Positions 34,208 to 43,908 of a DNA stretch of 64,000 bases are shown in pieces. Made by a program: the position numbers and the translations under genes. This DNA is from Serratia fonticola. Its GTDB lineage: Bacteria > Pseudomonadota > Gammaproteobacteria > Enterobacterales > Enterobacteriaceae. Numbering within the stretch: position 1 is the first letter of the stretch; each line of letters begins with the position of its first letter. The notes below the pieces were generated by a model that was given only the letters and a program-made list of their open reading frames with translations, did no database searches and had not been told where the DNA came from. The DNA lies in the NCBI RefSeq assembly GCF_006715025.1, contig NZ_VFMK01000001.1, positions 3,658,001 through 3,722,000 on the forward strand, written 5' to 3'.

Positions 34208-35227
34208 TCATTCCATAACGCTGATGGTTACGTGAGGCTTTTGTTCGGGGTGTCCAAGGAAACTGGTCCAACCCAGCAGGTTATTCTGTTCGGTCCCCAG
34301 GATCATGCCGCCCACCTGTTGCTCTGCCAGGCCCAAACGCAAATCCCACGAAAACTGATCGCGCATAATGAAGGCAACAAACATCACTAACGGCGCATAA
34401 TTGGCCCCGTTAGGTAAAAACGACAAGAATTGCTCGCGCGTCAGTTGGTTAATACACAGCAAGAACTTTCCGCTGCGGTCTGCCACCTGCGATCCAAGCG
34501 AGAAGTTGACGCCAAGCACGGATTTCCCCTGGTATTTCTGCCCGCCGATTTTCATCCGCGCCCCCAGGCGATTCTGTTGTTCCGGGGCAATAGCAACCTT
34601 GCGCAACTGCCAGCTTTGCAGGGTCACATCCGCCAGGTTGAAGCAGTGCGCAACCAGGCTGCAGATCACCTCAGGCGCGCGGCCAGGGCTGGCCAGCAAT
34701 CCGGCGTAAGCCAGCATTTTGCCGTGGTTAATCTGCAGTTTTTTGCGCACAAGCTCGCTGCCTAATCCCACCAGCGCAAACATACGCTGCGAGAAATCGT
34801 CATTCCCCCCCTCGTCAAAGCAGATGTAATAGCGATATTTGCGCCAGATCTGATGCAACAGCGTCAGTAACCGGTGATTGAACACATTGAGAAAATCCGT
34901 CAGGCGGTTTTCATTCTGTGCGTCTTCCCAGGCCAATGAATCAAGGTAATAACCAGGCAACGGTGATTGGCTGCCGTGCAGCCCGAGAAAAGCGACTTCG
35001 AGTTCAAACTGACCACGCGCAGACGTCTTCAGCGCAACAACGTCGCGCGTTGGGAAGGCCAGGCTGGCGGTCGATTTGAAGCGGATCGCTTCATCAGCGG
35101 GGTTGGCCGCACCGGGGGATTTCTGCCACGCTACCGCCAATCGGTTGAGCAGCTCGACCAATTGATAAAAGTTGTAACGTGAGACATCCAGCTCCGGCGC
35201 TTTAGGTGCCTCTTCAGCATCACTCAC
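34208..35227 (-). CDS. tssG: T6SS baseplate protein TssG
   Basis: 339 residues from a GTG whose last two bases overlap the tssF TGA (GTGA), giving VSDAEEAPKAPELDVSRYNFYQLVELL. An ATG at 35269 in the same frame would add 14 residues inside tssF; I prefer the coupled GTG, but this is not certain. The family marks are LAFPTRDVV, FLGLHGSQSPLPGYYLDSLA, FLNVFNHRLLTLLHQIWRKYRY and a C-terminal WDLRLGLAEQQVGG.ILG..NLLGWTSFLG. TssG joins TssE, TssF and TssK in the baseplate wedge. Confidence 0.92.
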   Translation of the reverse strand: MSDAEEAPKAPELDVSRYNFYQLVELLNRLAVAWQKSPGAANPADEAIRFKSTASLAFPTRDVVALKTSARGQFELEVAFLGLHGSQSPLPGYYLDSLAWEDAQNENRLTDFLNVFNHRLLTLLHQIWRKYRYYICFDEGGNDDFSQRMFALVGLGSELVRKKLQINHGKMLAYAGLLASPGRAPEVICSLVAHCFNLADVTLQSWQLRKVAIAPEQQNRLGARMKIGGQKYQGKSVLGVNFSLGSQVADRSGKFLLCINQLTREQFLSFLPNGANYAPLVMFVAFIMRDQFSWDLRLGLAEQQVGGMILGTEQNNLLGWTSFLGHPEQKPHVTISVME

Positions 35228-37044
35228 ATCAATGCATGTTGACCTGTCTGTACCGGCCATTCGTAACATTCCTGATTATCAAGATTGATGACTTTTAAAA
35301 GATGAAACGCATTTACACTGGCATACAGGGAGAAGAAGCGGGCCAACACCGTACCGAACAGATAGAGCTCCCCTTCGGAACCGAAAGCGCTCTGCTCGAG
35401 CCAAAGGGTCGTTTGCATCCCCCTGACCGGCAGCCCACGAAACAGCCTGTCAACCGGCTTGGTCTCGATGTGTGAAATGGCATCCAGTTTTTTTTGCGAT
35501 GTCCTGGCGGATTGCCGGTTATGCATGCTGGGGAAATCGTAGGTCCGCAGGATCTGTTTCAACGCGTCCTTGTCCAGTAGCGACATGTAGTTCAACGACA
35601 TATTAGACAGCAATGACCACTGCAGGCTGCCGTCCAACGCCGGATACAGCGGGACGGAAGGCCGGGTGATATTACGGAAGGACGCGAAGGAAGGGCCTGC
35701 TTCTGTCGGATGATCGATATCACCCACGCGCAACGCCAGGGGCAGTTCCCGGTTGGTGCATGTCATACTGACGGAGACGTTCTCATTGGCCAGCGCTACC
35801 GTCGATTCGTCACTGCGCACAAACGAGAGATAGTGCGCAAACCCTTTGCGGAATAATGCGTTCTTGACCCGCAAACGGTAATAGAGCGTTTTGCGCTCAT
35901 GAGCATGTTCAATCTGGTGATGGAAACTTTCGAACGAGGGATAGGTTCTTGCCTGCCCGCGCCCGCGGCCCTTGACCGTGCCATCTTCGCTCAGCCAGCT
36001 ATCAACGCGATCCACCGAGAAGATTTCATAGTGTTCGGGATGAGAATAACTGGCACACAAGGGATATTCGGTTTGCGTTCCATCCAGCGCAATCGCCTCA
36101 CTGTCACGCTGGAACAGATTCACCGCAGGCGTACAATTCAGGCGTAAGGTGGTTGGGCGTATCTTTACTTCTGGCGGCAATGGCTGCGTAAAGTGCAGAT
36201 TGAGGCTGAATTCTCTGGCATTCAGATGCGCCGGAAAATCAACCATGCCGACAACGTCAAAGAACAGGAAACCTTCCGGAAAGCAGAAATACTCTTGCAG
36301 GATGCGATAACCCAGATAAGCATTTTTCGGGTAAGGCAATAGCGCGTCTTCGCGTTCAAAGCCAACCGGGTTAAAGCCGAAATCGGGCATCGGGATCGTG
36401 ATGTCATTCACGACAAGTTCCGCCCGTTCGAAATAATGACTGATCCAGAAATAAAGCTGGCTGCGGGTATACTCATCTTCGCCCAGGTAAAAGCGCAGCT
36501 TGCCCAGTTGCAGATCCTGCAGATTCAGCTCTGCCTTAGCGGCGAAGTGGATGTTTAAGATGCCCTGCTCATTGCTGTTATTGGCAGTAATATCCTCGAT
36601 GACCATCGGCATCAGCCAAACATCGCGGCACAGGGTGAAAATACATTGCGGCCCGGTTTGCGTTTTACCGTCGCGCGCCGATCCCGGTTCCGTTCGCTGC
36701 GCGATCGGTCGGCTCAGTATCTGGCCACCTTGCTTGATCAATGTGGCAGAGGTTATCACGCTGTCCGTTGGGGTATATTCGATAACCGTCATGCTGGGCG
36801 TTGGCCGCAAATAGTTCGGCCACAGCATGTTCAACAAACCGTGTGTCAGTTCTGGAAACTGATCGTCAATCTTTTCGCGCAGATTGCCCGTCAAAAAGGC
36901 AAAGCCTTCCAACAGGCGTTCAACGTCAGGATCAGAGCCCTGCTCGGACAAAAAAGCGGTAAGGTGAGGCCGTTCGATCGCGGCATCCCGCCCTAATTGC
37001 CGGAGATAGTCCAGCTCATCCCTAAAGTACTTTTCGAACGACAT
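35224..37044 (-). CDS. tssF: T6SS baseplate protein TssF
   Basis: 606 residues beginning FEKYFRDELDYLRQLGRDAA, followed by PHLTAFLSEQGSDPDVERLLEGFAFL, typical TssF openings. Central and C-terminal regions include YPLCASYSHPEHYEIFSVD and GTVLARFFSLYASVNAFHLL. The start overlaps the tssE stop (TAATG). The length is normal for the family. Confidence 0.95.
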   Translation of the reverse strand: MSFEKYFRDELDYLRQLGRDAAIERPHLTAFLSEQGSDPDVERLLEGFAFLTGNLREKIDDQFPELTHGLLNMLWPNYLRPTPSMTVIEYTPTDSVITSATLIKQGGQILSRPIAQRTEPGSARDGKTQTGPQCIFTLCRDVWLMPMVIEDITANNSNEQGILNIHFAAKAELNLQDLQLGKLRFYLGEDEYTRSQLYFWISHYFERAELVVNDITIPMPDFGFNPVGFEREDALLPYPKNAYLGYRILQEYFCFPEGFLFFDVVGMVDFPAHLNAREFSLNLHFTQPLPPEVKIRPTTLRLNCTPAVNLFQRDSEAIALDGTQTEYPLCASYSHPEHYEIFSVDRVDSWLSEDGTVKGRGRGQARTYPSFESFHHQIEHAHERKTLYYRLRVKNALFRKGFAHYLSFVRSDESTVALANENVSVSMTCTNRELPLALRVGDIDHPTEAGPSFASFRNITRPSVPLYPALDGSLQWSLLSNMSLNYMSLLDKDALKQILRTYDFPSMHNRQSARTSQKKLDAISHIETKPVDRLFRGLPVRGMQTTLWLEQSAFGSEGELYLFGTVLARFFSLYASVNAFHLLKVINLDNQECYEWPVQTGQHALM

Positions 37045-37484
37045 TATGCTCCCTGACTAAGGCTGTAACGGCGGTTATTATCCAGGTGGATATTGAACTC
37101 AACGACGTCGCCGATATTGTCGAAATCAACATGAGCGCTGATATGGAAACTCAATAACAAAGGATCCCCTTGGTCGACCAAGGATTGAACGGTGACGGCA
37201 GAAATTCTCGGCTCGTAACGTTCAATACACACCTGGATCGCCTCTTCGATGCTCTTTCTGAAATCCGACGTGGTCGCCGTAGCATCATTAAGATCGATAA
37301 CCCCCAGTTCGACTGCACTCTGACAGGCTCCAGGGCGAGAATTGAGGACTTCGTTCAAATGCTGCTTGATTGAGAGTAATAGCTCCTGAACACGGCTATG
37401 AGAGGAAGGGCCTCCGCCCTTCCCCTGGATACGCTCAAACAAACTGGCAGAACTCCCCCTCTCCCAATGAAGAAGCGCGGCCAT
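37044..37484 (-). CDS. tssE: T6SS baseplate protein TssE (gp25-like)
   Basis: 146 residues homologous to phage gp25 lysozyme-like baseplate protein: LFERIQGKGG near the start, LLLSIKQHLNEVLNSRPGACQSAVELGVIDLND, the conserved E(R)YEPRI motif and a final FNIHLDNNR strand. It nucleates sheath polymerisation. It starts 6 bases downstream of tssC. Confidence 0.94.
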   Translation of the reverse strand: MAALLHWERGSSASLFERIQGKGGGPSSHSRVQELLLSIKQHLNEVLNSRPGACQSAVELGVIDLNDATATTSDFRKSIEEAIQVCIERYEPRISAVTVQSLVDQGDPLLLSFHISAHVDFDNIGDVVEFNIHLDNNRRYSLSQGA

Positions 37485-37490
37485 GGCCTG

Positions 37491-38972
37491 TTATTCCTTA
37501 TCCAAACGACCTACCAACGAGAGCTCAAAGCTTGCTCCCATGTATTTGAAGTGAGGACGCACCTGCATCGCCACCTGATACCAGCCCGGATCGCCTTCAA
37601 CATCCAGCACCTGAATCTGTGCAGAACGCAGAGGACGGCGGCTGCGGACATCCGTCGGTGGATTTTCCTGATCGGCGATGTACTGCTTGAGCCAGATATT
37701 GAGTTCACGCTCAAGATCCTGACGCTCCTTCCACGAGCCAATCTGCTCGCGCTGCAGCACTTTGATGTAGTGAGCCAGGCGGTTGATGATGAACATGTAC
37801 GGCAGTTGTGTGCCCAACTTGTAGTTGGTTTCCGCCATTTTCCCTTCGCGGGTATTCGGGAATACCTTCGGTTTCTGTACCGAGTTTGCCGAGAAGAAGG
37901 CGGCATTGTCGGTGCCTTTACGCATGGTCAGGGTAATAAACCCTTCCTCTGCGAGTTCGAATTCACGACGGTCAGTGATCAAGACTTCGGTAGGGATCTT
38001 GGCCTGAACCTGTCCCATGGCCTCGTACAGATGCACCGGCAGATCGTGTACCGCACCACCACTTTGCGGGCCGATGATATTCGGGCACCAGCGATACTTG
38101 GCGAAGCTGTCTGTCAGGCAGGCCGCCAGCAGGAACGCGGTATTGCCCCACAGGAAGTGCTCATGATTCTTGCTGACGTCTTCGTAGTAGTTGAAATTCT
38201 TGATCGGGTTTTCAACGGTAGAATAGGGCAAGCGCAGCAGGAAGCGTGGCGTGGTCAGCCCCAGATAGCGTGAATCCTCAGACTCGCGCAACGCACGCCA
38301 TTTGGTGTGAGCAGGGCCTTCGAAGACGGACTTCAGATCCTTGATGGCCGGCAGTTCGGTAAAGCTGCTGATACCAAAGAAGTCAGGCGCAACGCTGGAA
38401 AGGAACGGCGCATGCGCCATGGCCCCAACGGCACTGACATACTGCAGCAGTTTCATGTCCGGCGCGCTGTTGCTGAACGCATAATTACCAATGATGGCTG
38501 CCGTTGGCTCACCACCGAACTGGCCGTAACCGGAGGAATAAACGTGCTTGTAGAAACCGGACTGGATAATTTCCGGCGAGAACTCAAAATCTTCCAGCAG
38601 CTCTTCTTTAGTGGCGTGCATGATATTGATTTTGATGTTTTCACGGAAATCAGTGCGGTCAACCAGCAGCTTCAGCGAACGCCATGAGGATTCAATCTCA
38701 CGGAATTCATTGGCATGCAGAATTTCGTCCATTTGAGCACTGAGCTTTTTATCAAGCTCAATGATCATTCTGTCGACCAGCAGTTTGTTGATCGGCTCTT
38801 CGTTGGTGCCCGTATCCAGAATACTGGCGATAAATGCTGCGACGCCCTGCTTGGCAACGTCATAGCCGTCGTTCCCAGGCATCATACGTGTCTGAGACAT
38901 AATCTCGTCTAGCAGGAAAGTGGCACTGGCAGGTTCTGCGGCTAAAACAGCATTTTCTTCATGTAAAGACAT
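37491..38972 (-). CDS. tssC: T6SS sheath large subunit TssC
   Basis: 493 residues: DRMIIELDKKLSAQMDEILH, EIESSWRSLKLLVDRTDF, FGVITSFTELPA-like SSFTELPAIKDL, SEDSRYLGLTTPRFLLRLPY, ANSVQKPKVF and PYMFIINRLAHYIKVLQREQIGSW, all hallmarks of VipB/TssC. Together with TssB it forms the contractile tail sheath. A 27-base gap separates it from tssB. Confidence 0.97.
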   Translation of the reverse strand: MSLHEENAVLAAEPASATFLLDEIMSQTRMMPGNDGYDVAKQGVAAFIASILDTGTNEEPINKLLVDRMIIELDKKLSAQMDEILHANEFREIESSWRSLKLLVDRTDFRENIKINIMHATKEELLEDFEFSPEIIQSGFYKHVYSSGYGQFGGEPTAAIIGNYAFSNSAPDMKLLQYVSAVGAMAHAPFLSSVAPDFFGISSFTELPAIKDLKSVFEGPAHTKWRALRESEDSRYLGLTTPRFLLRLPYSTVENPIKNFNYYEDVSKNHEHFLWGNTAFLLAACLTDSFAKYRWCPNIIGPQSGGAVHDLPVHLYEAMGQVQAKIPTEVLITDRREFELAEEGFITLTMRKGTDNAAFFSANSVQKPKVFPNTREGKMAETNYKLGTQLPYMFIINRLAHYIKVLQREQIGSWKERQDLERELNIWLKQYIADQENPPTDVRSRRPLRSAQIQVLDVEGDPGWYQVAMQVRPHFKYMGASFELSLVGRLDKE

Positions 38973-38999
38973 ACGTAAAATTCCCTCTTTCCATCCCGA

Positions 39000-39497
39000 T
39001 TACTTTTGATTAAGAATGTCCAGTTCCTTCAGCAACTGCTCACGCATCTCTTCGTTGCCGAGTAAATCCTGCAGACGAGAGCGGAAGGCAGGGATGTTGC
39101 CCAGTGGCCCTTTCAGCGCGACCAACGCTTCCCGCAGTTCCAGGATTTTTTTCAGTTCCGGGACCTTTTTCGCGACGTTATCCGGTGAAAAGTCATCGAG
39201 TGAATTGATAGATAACTCCACAGGCAACGCTTCCTGACCTTCGCCTTCAAGACGATTTGGTACGCTGAACGAGAGGTTGATATTGGCTTCGTTCATGACC
39301 GCATTGAAGTTGTTCTTACTGACAGAAACTACCTGACGCTCCTCAATCGGCGTATCTTCACGAACACCCTTGAGATCGCCAACCACCAGCAGGTTTAATG
39401 GCAATTCAATTTCGGCGGTCTGATCGCCGGTGTTTGGAACATACTTGATATTTATCCTTTCCTTGGGAGCAACACTGCTTTGATTATTCTTACTCAT
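39000..39497 (-). CDS. tssB: T6SS sheath small subunit TssB
   Basis: 165 residues: NIKYVPNTGDQTAEIELPLNLLVVGD, ERQVVSVSKNNFNAVM, LPVELSINSLDDFSPDNVAKKVPEL and a C-terminal helical region (the VipA/TssB ClpV- and TssC-interaction parts). First gene of the long minus-strand structural operon. No competing start was seen. Confidence 0.96.
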   Translation of the reverse strand: MSKNNQSSVAPKERINIKYVPNTGDQTAEIELPLNLLVVGDLKGVREDTPIEERQVVSVSKNNFNAVMNEANINLSFSVPNRLEGEGQEALPVELSINSLDDFSPDNVAKKVPELKKILELREALVALKGPLGNIPAFRSRLQDLLGNEEMREQLLKELDILNQK

Positions 39498-40062
39498 AAC
39501 TCGTCCTTTTAGTCAGTATAAGGAATGCTAGCTAACCTTCTCATTCCCGATTGCCGAGAATGACGTTTAGATATCATCAGCGTTAATAGAATCAACGCCA
39601 CCTATAAAAGACATCCATTACTGCAGCAACGGCCACAACATCCCCTCGCCACGATGTGTCAGGCAGCAAGGAATATCTTAGACAATAAAGAAAACGCTCA
39701 ATCCACGAATATTTTTCCGTAAAAAGCAGGATAAATCCCAATATCGACCAAGCTTAACTAAATATATGGTCCACTATCTGTAAGGCAAAAGTCCATAAAT
39801 TTTTCTTTATGAAACGTATGCGGAACAAACAACTGCGCGAGGTCACACTTTTGGACATGATCATAAAAAATATTTTTATCAACAGAAAATAACCCATTAA
39901 AAACAATCAGTTGATATAATTACATATTGCTTGCATTTATAAAAACAAACCAAACCATAGATATGATGCATTATTTTTACAGCATAATTCACCAATTATG
40001 CAAATATTATAATTTTTTCTACTATTAACACTATTCATAAAATTTCTGATTTTGCGATCGGG
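39498..40062. other. Divergent T6SS intergenic region, AT-rich
   Basis: The spacer between tssB (-) and hcp (+) is about 700 bp and contains no convincing ORF. It is markedly AT-rich at 39770-40060, a typical target for H-NS-like silencing, though this is inference. I see no classical sigma-54 -24/-12 pair with correct spacing on either strand and no clear tssB promoter. Confidence 0.55.
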
Positions 40063-40091
40063 TTGGCACTTAAGAAAGAGCTGATTATAGT
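40063..40091 (+). promoter_or_regulatory. Predicted sigma-70 promoter of hcp
   Basis: TTGGCA, a 17-base spacer, then TATAGT, close to the consensus. Transcription would start at about 40098 and give a leader of roughly 105 bases before the hcp ATG. Confidence 0.6.
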
Positions 40092-40203
40092 AGGGGCGAA
40101 GTGAAGTAGTGGGGCAGGTTACATTTAATGTCGAATTAATAATCGACTGCGGATGTGGCTCGCATTGAGTTAATGATGAAGCTAACTAACAAGGATCTTT
40201 AAG

Positions 40204-40722
40204 ATGCCAACTCCAGCTTATATCTCTATCACAGGGAAAACTCAGGGCAATATTACCGCGGGTGCTTTTACCGCTGAATCCGTCGGCAACATTTATGTTC
40301 AAGGCCACGAAGATCAAATGTTGGTGCAGGAGTTTGAACATATTGTTACCGTGCCAACCGATCCTCAGTCTGGTCAGCCAGCAGGGCAACGTGCACACAA
40401 GCCATTCCGTTTCACCGTTGCTTATAACAAAGCCGTGCCTTTGTTGTATAACGCATTGGCCTCAGGCGAAATGCTGCCTACCGTTGAATTGAAATGGTAC
40501 CGCACGTCGATTGAAGGTAAACAAGAGCACTTCTTCACCACGAAACTGGAAGATGCCACCATTATCGATATCGACTGCAAAATGCCGCATTGCCAGGATC
40601 CAAGTAAAGCTGAGTTCACTCAGCTGGTTCGCGTTTCACTCGCCTACCGTAAGATCACCTGGGAACACACCACCGCTGGTACTTCTGGTGCTGACGACTG
40701 GCGTGCGCCGATCGAAGCCTAA
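40204..40722 (+). CDS. hcp: T6SS tube protein Hcp
   Basis: 172 residues with the full Hcp pattern: AYISITGKTQGNITAGAFT, the loop with QGHEDQMLVQEFEHIVTVPTD, KPFRFTVAYNKAVPLLYNAL, VELKWYRT and a C-terminal ITWEH. Hexamers form the inner tube that carries effectors. It is transcribed away from the rest of the cluster, ends in its own terminator and has AAGGA before the ATG, consistent with high-level separate expression. Confidence 0.97.
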   Translation: MPTPAYISITGKTQGNITAGAFTAESVGNIYVQGHEDQMLVQEFEHIVTVPTDPQSGQPAGQRAHKPFRFTVAYNKAVPLLYNALASGEMLPTVELKWYRTSIEGKQEHFFTTKLEDATIIDIDCKMPHCQDPSKAEFTQLVRVSLAYRKITWEHTTAGTSGADDWRAPIEA

Positions 40723-40742
40723 TATTAACGTTGGGTTTACCG

Positions 40743-40768
40743 AGCAGCCAATTGCAAAATTGGCTGCT
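40743..40768 (+). terminator. hcp terminator
   Basis: AGCAGCCAAT / ATTGGCTGCT, a perfect 10-bp stem with a 6-base loop 20 bases after the hcp stop. The T tract is poor. The following 170 bases up to fhlA hold no gene. Confidence 0.7.
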
Positions 40769-40945
40769 AAATAGAATTTAAAAACTCTTTATTTTAAATT
40801 TAACGATAAATATAAAATATAAAACGGGTTAAATTTATTTTATCGTAGAGTAATCTCATGACTGTCAATCGCATTCTTAGCGTAAAAAACCAGCTACGTT
40901 AAAGCCTTAAGGCATTATCAGAAGCTAGCAGGCATTACCCCATCA

Positions 40946-43012
40946 TTAATTCACCGATATCCCCCACTTTTTCATCCGCGAAAGCAATGTGGTTCTCTTT
41001 AAGCCCAGTCGCTGCGCGGCGCCACGAGGCCCGGCGACTACCCCATTGGTTTCTCGCAATACCCGAATAATGCGTTGGCGGTCATCCTCTTCTGCTGGCG
41101 TGGCATCCGTTGACAAGGGAGGTGATAGCGGCGGAGACTGCTGGAACTGCAATTCCGCTAGCGGCAGGCTAAGTACTGTACCCTGAGTCAATAGTACCGC
41201 CCGCTCAATCACATTCTCCAGTTCTCGTACGTTACCCGGCCACGGCATCTGGCTTAGCAGGCGCAGCGTTTCCGCAGGAATACTGTCAATGGTGCGTTTC
41301 ATACGACGCGCAATCTTGTGCGTCAGAAACTTCACCAACTGGGGGATATCCTCTGGCCGTTCACGCAGCGGAGGGATCACGATTGGAAATACGTTCAAGC
41401 GGTAGAACAGATCGCTACGAAACTCACGGTCAGCCACCATTTTCTGTAAATCCCGATTGGTGGCGGCAATCAGACGAATATCAACAGAAATCAGTTTGTT
41501 ACCCCCTACCCGCTCAAATTCTCTTTCTTGCAGCACCCGCAGCAGTTTGGGTTGCAGCTCAATAGGGATTTCCCCCACCTCATCAAGGAATAGCGTCCCC
41601 TTCTCCGCCAGCTCAAAGCGCCCCATGCGTTGCGTGGAGGCGCCGGTAAATGAGCCTTTTTCATGGCCGAACAGATCGCTTTCCAACAGGCCCGCTGGCA
41701 TCACCGCACAGTTCATTTTCACCATACGCTGGTCACGCCGCTCGCTGAGGTTGTGGATAGCGCGTGCAATCAGCTCTTTGCCGGTCCCTGTCTCTCCGAG
41801 GATCAGCACCGAACAATCGCTTTTAGCCACGATTTCGACCTGCTTAAGTACTGCCGACATCGCCGCACTTCGCCCGACAATTTCGCTGAGATCCGGGTGG
41901 TTGATGTTAATCTGCTCGGTCAGATACAAATTTTCATGCACCAGACTCTCTTTTAAGCGATTAATTTCCTCGCAGGCCAGCGCATTATCCACCGCGATGG
42001 CAATACGCTCGGCGATTTGCTGCAACACCCGGAGGTTGTCTGCATTAAAGCCGTCAGGTTGGCAGTGCGCCAGCTTCAATACCCCCAGTTTCTTTTGTCC
42101 GAAGATCAGCGGTAAAACGCACAACGATTCAATTCGGCCCTGCGAAATCTCAACCAGACGGCGCTCATAACCCCCCAGATGTTCAGCATGCTTGAGGTTC
42201 ACCAGCAGCATTTCGCCGCTTTGTATCACCCGTTCCGTTAGGGTTCCGACCAGTGCCACCTTGTACTGGTGGCGCTCGGCAACGTTGTCATGCAAGTAAT
42301 GCGTGGAATAAATGGTGGCCTGCTCTGTACTATCACGGCACAGCACAATGCTGATGGCGTCATTGTGGAAAAAGTGATGGATTTTCTCAGAAATCTCCCC
42401 CATGACATCGTCCAGATCCAGCTTCGACAACACCGCGTTAGTGACGTCCACCAAAATACGATAGTCATCCAGCTCATGGCGCAACTGGTGTTGCTGCCGT
42501 TGTGCGTGTTCGAGCAATTGGATCTGTTCAGTGGCCAACGCCACCAACTCCATCAGCGTTTGCAACTGCAGCAGATTGGCATCGCTGAACGGCTCAGGAG
42601 CGCTACGCAGCACTTCGCAGCCACCAATAAGCTGCCCATTGACATGCAACGGCAACAGACAATACTCGCTAAACGGGGGATGCAATGCCAGGGAATGGAT
42701 GTGCGGATAATGCGCGTGCAGATCGTCGGCCTGCCAGCACAGCGGCAACGCGCTGTGCTTAAAGCGGGTTACCGGCCCATTTGCCAGCAACGTCTCATCC
42801 TGATAGCCGATCGGCTGCAGGTCCTGGTCAAGCCCGTAAAAGCTTACTCGCTCACTATCGGGTTCAAGCAACACCAACGCAACACTGTCTGCCAAATGCA
42901 AACGTCGCACGATCTGGTTGAGTTGCAACAGCAGATCGTTGAAATGATGCTGGGCGAGTAATATTCGGGTAATTTCGAGCAGTTCTTGTTTTTCTAAACG
43001 TACATTCGACAT
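40946..43012 (-). CDS. fhlA: Formate-responsive sigma-54 activator FhlA
   Basis: 688 residues: two GAF-type sensory regions (about 1-170 and 190-345), AAA+ domain (about 380-610) with Walker A GETGTGKE and Walker B FLDEVGE, and a C-terminal Fis-type helix-turn-helix (GAAQRLGLKRTTLLSRMKKWGI). Much of the AAA+ and HTH sequence closely resembles E. coli FhlA, which activates fdhF, hyc and hyp genes on sensing formate. The sigma-54-contact loop reads GSFTGA (453-458) instead of GAFTGA. It lies downstream of hypC in the same direction. Confidence 0.93.
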   Translation of the reverse strand: MSNVRLEKQELLEITRILLAQHHFNDLLLQLNQIVRRLHLADSVALVLLEPDSERVSFYGLDQDLQPIGYQDETLLANGPVTRFKHSALPLCWQADDLHAHYPHIHSLALHPPFSEYCLLPLHVNGQLIGGCEVLRSAPEPFSDANLLQLQTLMELVALATEQIQLLEHAQRQQHQLRHELDDYRILVDVTNAVLSKLDLDDVMGEISEKIHHFFHNDAISIVLCRDSTEQATIYSTHYLHDNVAERHQYKVALVGTLTERVIQSGEMLLVNLKHAEHLGGYERRLVEISQGRIESLCVLPLIFGQKKLGVLKLAHCQPDGFNADNLRVLQQIAERIAIAVDNALACEEINRLKESLVHENLYLTEQININHPDLSEIVGRSAAMSAVLKQVEIVAKSDCSVLILGETGTGKELIARAIHNLSERRDQRMVKMNCAVMPAGLLESDLFGHEKGSFTGASTQRMGRFELAEKGTLFLDEVGEIPIELQPKLLRVLQEREFERVGGNKLISVDIRLIAATNRDLQKMVADREFRSDLFYRLNVFPIVIPPLRERPEDIPQLVKFLTHKIARRMKRTIDSIPAETLRLLSQMPWPGNVRELENVIERAVLLTQGTVLSLPLAELQFQQSPPLSPPLSTDATPAEEDDRQRIIRVLRETNGVVAGPRGAAQRLGLKRTTLLSRMKKWGISVN

Positions 43013-43195
43013 TGTTTATCACTTGTCTGAGTAGCGAACATGACTTCCAGCGAGCAACCGCACAAAGTGTAATGTTAAGTGATGCTAATTTCCCCCTACA
43101 GGATCAAAAAATGCGTGGCAAAACTTCACCATAAGATTGTTCTAGTCCGCAGGCTATGCTTTCACTCAAGTACCCCCTTGCGAACACAGCCCTCA

Positions 43196-43489
43196 TTAAC
43201 GTATTCCATCGCGGCCTTCTCCCGCCAGAAACAAGGCGACATCCTGCTCTACCTCGCCCATCTCCTGCAGCGCCGATAATGTTTCCTGCGCTTCGTGCTC
43301 ATCCAGACGGCTCATGGCAAACCCGACATGGATCAACACCCAAGTGCCGATTAACGCCGCAGCAGGCTCTCCCTCCTGACATACCAGCGCAATGTTCACC
43401 TCCCGCTGTACGCCGCAGACATCGACCCAGGCGTGCTGGGGTTGGTTGACATCCAACGCAACGACCTTACCAGGAATGCCTATGCACAT
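43196..43489 (-). CDS. hypC: Hydrogenase maturation chaperone HypC
   Basis: 97 residues. The protein begins MCIGIPGKVV, which carries the essential Cys2 and the family signature; the upstream ORF extension to 43594 lacks it. HypC carries the Fe(CN)2CO group with HypD and delivers it to the hydrogenase large-subunit precursor, here probably HyfG. It follows hypA by 16 bases. Confidence 0.93.
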   Translation of the reverse strand: MCIGIPGKVVALDVNQPQHAWVDVCGVQREVNIALVCQEGEPAAALIGTWVLIHVGFAMSRLDEHEAQETLSALQEMGEVEQDVALFLAGEGRDGIR

Positions 43490-43505
43490 GCTTGTTCCCC
43501 TTTCC

Positions 43506-43850
43506 CTATTCAATCTCCAGGCGTTTGATTTGCAGACCATCATCCGCCTGTACCCGCACGTTACGCCCGCCGCAACGTGGGCAAACCAAGGCATGAGGTG
43601 TCAGCAACTGGACCTCTGCCTGGCAGTCATGGCACCAACACAGTGCCCGCTGTTCGAGTAAATGCAACTCACACCCTTCGGCCAACGAGCCACGACACAC
43701 CATGTCAAAACAGAAGCGCAGTGATTCTGCCTCCACGCAGGAGAAAGCGCCGATCTCAAACCACACGGCGGTAATACGCCGGGCACGGTGTTGCCTGGCA
43801 TGTTGTTGCATAATTTCCATCGCATGATGGCACAAGGTTATTTCATGCAT
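43506..43850 (-). CDS. hypA: Hydrogenase nickel-insertion protein HypA
   Basis: 114 residues from ATG MHEITLCHHAMEI; the N-terminal His2 is the nickel ligand, so this start is preferred to the one 4 codons upstream. A zinc-binding site is formed by CWCHDC (CxxC) and CPRCGG (CxxC). HypA delivers nickel to the large subunit with HypB. hypB, hypD and hypE are not in this window. A sigma-54 promoter lies 43 bases upstream. Confidence 0.93.
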   Translation of the reverse strand: MHEITLCHHAMEIMQQHARQHRARRITAVWFEIGAFSCVEAESLRFCFDMVCRGSLAEGCELHLLEQRALCWCHDCQAEVQLLTPHALVCPRCGGRNVRVQADDGLQIKRLEIE

Positions 43851-43892
43851 CTGGCCTCCCATAGCGGCGATGACTGACTGAAGCCATTTATG

Positions 43893-43908
43893 TGCAAATA
43901 CGGGGCCA
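43893..43908 (-). promoter_or_regulatory. Sigma-54 promoter of hypA-hypC(-fhlA)
   Basis: On the minus strand TGGCCCC-GTAT-TTGCA has the -24 GG and -12 GC at the required 10-base spacing, and the rest fits TGGCACG-N4-TTGCW well. It points toward hypA. Confidence 0.7.

Noticed and set aside
37398..38273. 291-codon plus-strand ORF
   Set aside because: It lies antisense to tssC and tssE, both highly conserved; no ribosome-binding site or recognisable domain.
40063..40085. Sigma-54 promoter upstream of hcp (TTGGCAC)
   Set aside because: No GC occurs 10 bases after the GG; the same bases form a good sigma-70 promoter with TATAGT.
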